Source: Lactuca virosa (taxonomy: Eukaryota; Streptophyta; Magnoliopsida; Asterales; Asteraceae). From it: a stretch of DNA of 64,000 bases. The notes under the pieces are model-generated. The model saw only the letters and a program-made list of their open reading frames with translations, searched no databases and was not told the origin of the DNA. Position numbers and translations under genes: made by a program. This document shows positions 59,177 to 64,000 of this stretch, in pieces; positions within the stretch are counted from its first letter, which is position 1; every line of letters starts with the position of its first letter. The stretch spans positions 252,529,648-252,593,647 of the forward strand of contig CAKMRJ010005412.1 in the NCBI GenBank assembly GCA_928212115.1. Reading direction: 5' to 3'.

Positions 59177-59760
59177 TTCTTGTTAAAATATTTATGTAAT
59201 AATTGATATGGATGTATAAACTTTGATGCAAGTTGTACAACAGGAAGAGAAGGATTTGGCTAGGAACATTTGAGACGGCGGAGGCAGCAGCCAGGGCATA
59301 TGACCAAGCAGCCATTTTGATGAACGGCCAAAGCGCAAAGACAAATTTTCCGACGACCAACAAGAACCTTTCCGGCAACGTTCACCACTCTCCGTCATCA
59401 TGCCAGACAGAGATTCCGGCAGCCACACTTGCTGCCAAACTACGTAAATGCTGCAAGGATCCATCACCTTCACTCACATGTCTACGTCTTGATAGTGATA
59501 ATTCACATATTGGAGTATGGCAGAAACGCCCTGGAAAAGGGTCAGGTTCAGGTTGGGTGATGAAGGTGGAGCTTGGTGGCAAGAGAAAAGATCAAGGGAT
59601 GGTGGAGGAAACAATATCTCCAATGGTGGCAGTGGTGGAGGACGACGGTGCTTCAGGTGATCATGACATAGATGAAGAAAATAGGGTGGTCATGCAGATG
59701 ATAGAAGAATTGCTAAACTGGAATTCCACTCCACCTTCACTTTGTATAGTCAACAATTAG
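58582..59760 (+). CDS. SHN1: SHINE/WIN1-type AP2/ERF transcription factor, two exons
   Basis: Exons 58582-58664 and 59244-59760, 199 residues. SHINE proteins are nuclear ERF factors that activate cuticle, wax and cutin genes in the epidermis. The single AP2 domain spans about residues 8-64: FRGVRQRQWGSWVSEIRHPLL in exon 1, KRRIWLGTFETAEAAARAYDQ in exon 2. The phase-2 intron splits the second Leu codon of HPLL (TT|G), with GTAAGT donor and ACAACAG acceptor, the place where SHINE genes carry their intron. A family middle motif (LAAKLRKCCKDPSPSLTCL) and the C-terminal motif VVMQMIEELLNW are present. Total length equals that of Arabidopsis SHN1 as I recall it. The frame is clean. Which of SHN1-3 it corresponds to is not settled. 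The intron holds a (TA)n tract, and a Mutator-like element ends 330 bp upstream of the ATG. Confidence 0.93.
58665..59243 (+). other. Intron of SHINE-like gene
   Basis: 579 bp, GTAAGT to ACAACAG, AT-rich, containing the (TA)n tract at 59113-59175. Without removing it the AP2 domain would be cut by a TAA at the donor. Confidence 0.9.
59113..59175. repeat. (TA)n microsatellite in intron
   Basis: About 31 AT units. Likely length-polymorphic and a convenient marker for the gene. Confidence 0.95.
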
Positions 59761-59960
59761 CAAGAAACAAACTTTTCTATGGATTAACAAAGAAAATCCC
59801 TCCTTTTCTTGAGATGAATAATTTTTCTTGAATATGTAAAAAGAATAATATAGAAAATCCTACGGGATTCTTTGAAGGTATAGACGACATCAATTCCTTC
59901 ACAAAAAACAGTTATCCGTTGGTAAACCTAGCTAGCTACTCATGAATCATGATGTTGAGA
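59761..59960 (+). other. Probable 3' untranslated region of SHINE-like gene
   Basis: AT-rich sequence after the TAG, with AAGAATAATATAG near 59840 as a possible poly(A) signal region. The end is not defined by sequence alone. Confidence 0.35.
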
Positions 59961-62527
59961 GATTTATCAATGTACCTTGTAAAAAGATGTAATTTTAATT
60001 GTAAAAGATGTTGTTAGTGTTTCACAAAATAAGCCTATAAGCTTTTATCATAAAGTACAAAAGGCTACATTGATCTTTACCAAATTATGTGATATGATTG
60101 TGACTTCTTCAGATGTTTATATCTAAAGAAGTGAGAAATTGAGGGGTTTTATGTTAAATTTCATTGTTTTTTAGTGTTAAAAAAGGGATAGGTACTAAGG
60201 TATGTATAGTTATGTACTTTCTAAAACTTGAAAGTCTGGCTGATTTAGGTTGAAGATAGAAATTTTTATCATAAAAATAGATAAATCTTGATAGTAAAAG
60301 AATAGTTAGAAGATGGTTATGATGCAATTTATAGCAAGTTCAAGGGCCTAGATAACCCCACAAAGGAAATAACTTTAACCCTAAATCCCCAATCTTTGTT
60401 CATTTATAGAAAATGTTCAGGTTAGGCTATATGAGTTTTAAAGAGTATAGGGCCGAAAATCACAGTGAATTACCAAATACGGCTCAATCCCTAATAGTGT
60501 CTTCACCTTCTTCATTATTAATATGCATATATATGATCCTAATGAAGGTTATATAAAGCTAACCACTAGAAAATAGCAATACTTCAAGCACTATAAAACA
60601 ATATACATACATTGATCATATTTGTTAATTCCTAGTGTTTGAAAGACAATAGAAAAGAATGTTGATTTCATTATAGATGAGACAAGTTTCTAAAATTTGT
60701 TGTGATTAATGCACCAAACTATCATCTCATTTAATGCCAATACATAACAACAATTATCTCTTACGTATTATGTGACAATTTTGATTCCTTATCGTTAACA
60801 CAAAACCATTTATTAGTGCATCGAACTTCGTTTTCATGATAATTAATCAACTTGAAAACTATTGACTTCAACGTTCATACCTTCTTAATATGACATATTA
60901 ATCATATATGAGTATTAACGAATCAAGTTGAGTTTGACATTTAGTGTGATGTGGATACATAATTTTGACAATCTAGTTGCACAAAACGTGATTAAATTAA
61001 AGCATCAGAGAGGATTGCAATCATATTCAGAGAAAACACGTTTTATTTCCTCTAAAACATGGTTTCCTAAAATGGTCCTTAATTACTAGTTGAAATTAAA
61101 GGAGTACATGAAACATTTAGGTCATGACCTCTCAATTAGAAAATGATAGTGAGATACACCTACAGAGGTCTATTTCATGTCCTCTCATGGTTCCTACTTC
61201 TTTATTATGATTATAATATCATCAATGGAAAAGTCTCCATATAGCTATCATCCTAATCAATTCTCTAGCTCTCCATAATTCAAGGCCACAAGTAAAATTT
61301 TATAACTTTTAGATACAATTTATGGTTCACATAGTGGAAGTACTCTATAAACCGACAAAAGAAGATCATGTGTATGTTCTTGTGGTGGTTTGCATTAGAG
61401 ATCTAACCAACTTATGTGTCATTAAAACAGTTGGAAGATGACATTTTCTTTGTGGTGGATCATGAGACGACGAAATGTTATTGAAATAGACAGAATTATG
61501 AACCTAATCCGACAAAAATACAAAAAGCATAAATTAAATAAAAAAATGAAAAAAAAGAGGATGATATGTGATATCTTCACATTCTATATTAATGAAAAAC
61601 AATCTAAGTCTCTAACCTAATACAACATCTTGGTGATCTCACTCAATTATTTAAAAAAAAATGTATTAAGTTTGATATATTATAGGGCCAGTCACTAAAA
61701 TGCCTAAAAAGTGATAATAGAATCAGAAAACAATGGGTTTTGACCCAATTCAAAAAAAGATATCTCAAACTCTTCGAAATTCTATTGATTGGACACTTTT
61801 TTCAATAATAATAAAATAACATCACAACAACAATATAATCTTTCTGTCAGAGTAGCTACTAAATTCTTTTCGATTGAGATTAATTGTATATTTATTTTGC
61901 CCACTGAGTAATTCCACGGAAGGTTTTCAAGTAAGTTTTACAAGTTGTTCTTTTAATATTTTATGTCACATCAGTGTGATAGTATTTTATGTATTTTCTA
62001 GTACATTTATTATTTCATGTAGTTGCATTCCATTTACATTTTAATTTCATACATTTTCAATATTTTTGGGACATTTTTTATAAAATGATGGCATCGGATA
62101 TTTGTGCGTATCTTAAAGTGTTGCAGGAACATTTGAAGATGACAATATGCTTGATGTTGATAAAGCTTCCGTGTAAATTTCAGGAAATCGGGGAAGGAAA
62201 AAAATATTTCTATTGAGTCGTAGAAATATGTAAACAGAAAATGTTTAATTCTTAAAAATTATGTTAGAGTATCTTGTATCGGTGCGATACGGTCTTATAA
62301 ATGACTATATATGTTGGAGTCTCTCTCCCTACAAGTTTTTTTTGGAATAAAAAAATAATTTTAGATCCACATATATTTACATGGTATCATAGTTCACGTC
62401 CTGCACCCTTGTGGCTCAGCACATCCCTATCTATCCTCATCGAGTCTCTTCTTATGAAGATGCAATATTGGCTCCATATATATTTACAAACTAAAAGATA
62501 AAAAAGAAAAAAAAATGTTTTGTTACA
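59961..62527. other. Intergenic DNA downstream of SHINE-like gene
   Basis: About 2.6 kb, AT-rich. The short ORFs at 61438 and 61989 show no known domain. I see no element termini. Confidence 0.5.
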
Positions 62528-63680
62528 CAGTGTTGCAGAAATCGGCCTTGTCGGCCGATTAATCGTTTGACGGCCTTGAACCGATTGCGATTAGGGTGCT
62601 TGGCAGAAATTAGGGATGGAAAAAACCCCACACCCGATGGGGAACCCGAAACCCGCACCCGTTTTGACTGGGGAATCCCCACATTGACCGGGGATGGGGG
62701 CGGGGATGGGGAATCCCCGAATAAAAAAAGTGGGGATGGGGATGGGGATGGGGATGGGGATAACCCTAATCCCCGACCCTAGACCCGCCCCCGATATCTA
62801 TTAATATAAAAAACAATAAAAACATATATTTATAGTACAATTTACAATATATAAAACTTGATCCAAAGTAACCTAACTCATTAGTAATTACTTGGTTGAA
62901 ATTATATTTTTTTTTCTTTTATCTAATTTAAACTCGTGTATAATTTTTTTCTATTTGGTTTATCTATTTTACCTCAAATATCACTCTGATAACTTTTTTC
63001 TATTTGATTTTTCATGTATTTATTTAAATTTGGTAGAAAATTTATTTATATTTTTTATGCAATCTATGTATATTTTTATATTTTGTAAATCTTTAAACTT
63101 GTGCTGGTAAAATTGAAATTTAAAGTTTTTCTTTACGTAAAAGTTTTCATATTAAATAAGAAAAAAAATCCCCGATTCCCCGCTGGGGATCCCCAGTCCC
63201 CGTTGGGGGTGGGGATATGGGTTTATTTATATTCTCCGATGGGTATGGGGATGAGGATGGGGATTGGAATGAGAACTCGGGGATGGGGATGGGGATTGGG
63301 GTCCCCTGTATTCCCCGCCCCCGTTGTCATCTCTAGCAGAAATTGGTCAAAATCAGTCAAACTCGGGTTTGGCGGTCTCAGCGGTCATACGCGGGAAATA
63401 TTTTAAAACAATTCAAAAAATTTATTTTTCAAATATTAGACCAAAATTTTAAATTTTCAAAATTTTAAGTTATCAAATTTTAAAATATTATATTAAAATT
63501 TTCAAAATTACAAAATTTTAAAAAAATAAATTTTCAAATACTTAATTTTTTAGGAAATATTATTTTTTTTAAATAATTTTATTAATAATTTAGGGTCCCC
63601 GATTAATCTCGCCCTAGTCCAATTAATCGCTTATCGTCAGTCGACCGTCGAGTTACTGCCAAGTGATATTTACAACCTTG
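62528..63680. mobile_element. hAT-like element hosting a second hAT insertion
   Basis: Left end CAGTGTTGCAGAAAT and right end ATATTTACAACCTTG (reverse complement CAAGGTTGTAAATAT) are imperfect inverted repeats. Flanks TTGTTACA (62520-62527) and GTTTTACA (63681-63688) agree at six of eight bases. Subterminal CGATTAATCG words occur near both ends (62556 and 63600-63630). Without the nested insertion it is about 420 bp. No transposase. Confidence 0.5.
62611..63335. mobile_element. Non-autonomous hAT element with 8-bp target duplication
   Basis: TAGGGATGGAAAA at the left and GTTGTCATCTCTA at the right (reverse complement TAGAGATGACAAC) form short terminal inverted repeats. An exact 8-bp duplication, GCAGAAAT, flanks it (62603-62610 and 63336-63343). 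Both ends carry GGGGATGGGG repeats in opposite orientation (62690-62765 and 63170-63300). The 725-bp unit has no transposase. Confidence 0.88.
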
Positions 63681-63688
63681 GTTTTACA

Positions 63689-64000
63689 AAAGATGTAAAA
63701 ATAGCTTGCAGAGTTGGAAGACGTTTATAACTCTATAGCTTCTAAAGTTTGTCAACTTTTTTTCAATTTGTTTAAAAAAAATCGATTCGGGTTTTTTGTT
63801 TGTTTTTTATCGAATTTTTCAAGTTTTTTATTTAATTTTTCTTGTTTTTTTCAATTTGTTTTTGTTTTGGATTGTTGTTTGTTCTTGGTTGATTTTGTTT
63901 TGAATTTGAACATTGTTCTTATTGACTTTTGGCACATGATGGTTTTCGAAGTTGGTAACGATGGTGGTGATGGTAATGAGTAATGCTATGATATGGTTAC
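63689..64000. other. T-rich stretch, no gene
   Basis: Runs of TTTTTC and TTTGTTTTTG produce a Phe-rich open frame (63714-63983) that is low-complexity translation, not a recognised protein. Confidence 0.45.

Noticed and set aside
58911..59378. 155-codon reverse ORF overlapping the SHINE-like gene
   Set aside because: It reads antisense through the intron microsatellite and AP2 exon; no domain.
61438..61620. Lys/Arg-rich 60-codon ORF downstream of the SHINE-like gene
   Set aside because: Low-complexity, AT-driven, no domain or start context.
63714..63983. Phe-rich 89-codon ORF resembling membrane segments
   Set aside because: Arises from T-rich low-complexity DNA.

Overview
This window is plant nuclear DNA: a retrotransposon graveyard with one host gene. 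The evidence is nested LTR retrotransposons with plant-type primer-binding sites (TGGTATCAGAGC), Ty3/gypsy and Ty1/copia coding remains, nonsense changes of the CAG-to-TAG kind expected where CHG sites are methylated, and an intact plant AP2/ERF gene. The LTR style suggests an Asteraceae genome such as lettuce, but that is a guess from memory.

Layout. 1-6144: a Ty3/gypsy pol and 3' LTR, interrupted at 1308 by the LTR of a second family. 6145-8677: 3' half of an old Ty1/copia-like non-autonomous element. 8678-11370: 3' end of a gypsy LTR followed by a broken gag and protease. 11375-14210: 3' region and LTR of an Athila/Tat-like element. 14534-28337 and 28351-42053 are two near-identical 13.7-13.8 kb blocks separated by a 13-N gap. 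Each holds a young copia-like element with the same 5-bp target duplication, a gypsy-type LTR, a broken copia RT, a truncated reverse-strand copia LTR and a solo gypsy LTR. This is most likely one locus present twice because overlapping contig ends were not merged. 42039-42695 completes the copia element (RNase H and probable 3' LTR).

43367-43690 is a small hAT-type MITE. 44100-48651 is a gypsy 3' end whose LTR carries a copia solo LTR. 50314-58251 is a non-autonomous Mutator-like element (9-bp target duplication), into which a 6.5 kb gag-only LTR element has inserted (51035-57572, 5-bp duplication). 58582-59760 is the only convincing host gene, a two-exon SHINE/WAX INDUCER-type AP2/ERF transcription factor. 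Downstream is gene-free DNA and a pair of nested hAT-like elements (62528-63680).

The most interesting signals are structural. The copia-like element's untranslated leader and 3' half contain many long hairpins whose stems change in a compensatory way while loops stay the same. Separately, several unrelated elements carry dyad-symmetric 11-16 bp motifs arranged in pairs 20-22 bp apart, in some cases repeated every 70-74 bp, with diverged sequence between them. I found no CRISPR array, defence system, operon or RNA gene. All repeats, spacings and pairings were worked out by eye and need computational confirmation.
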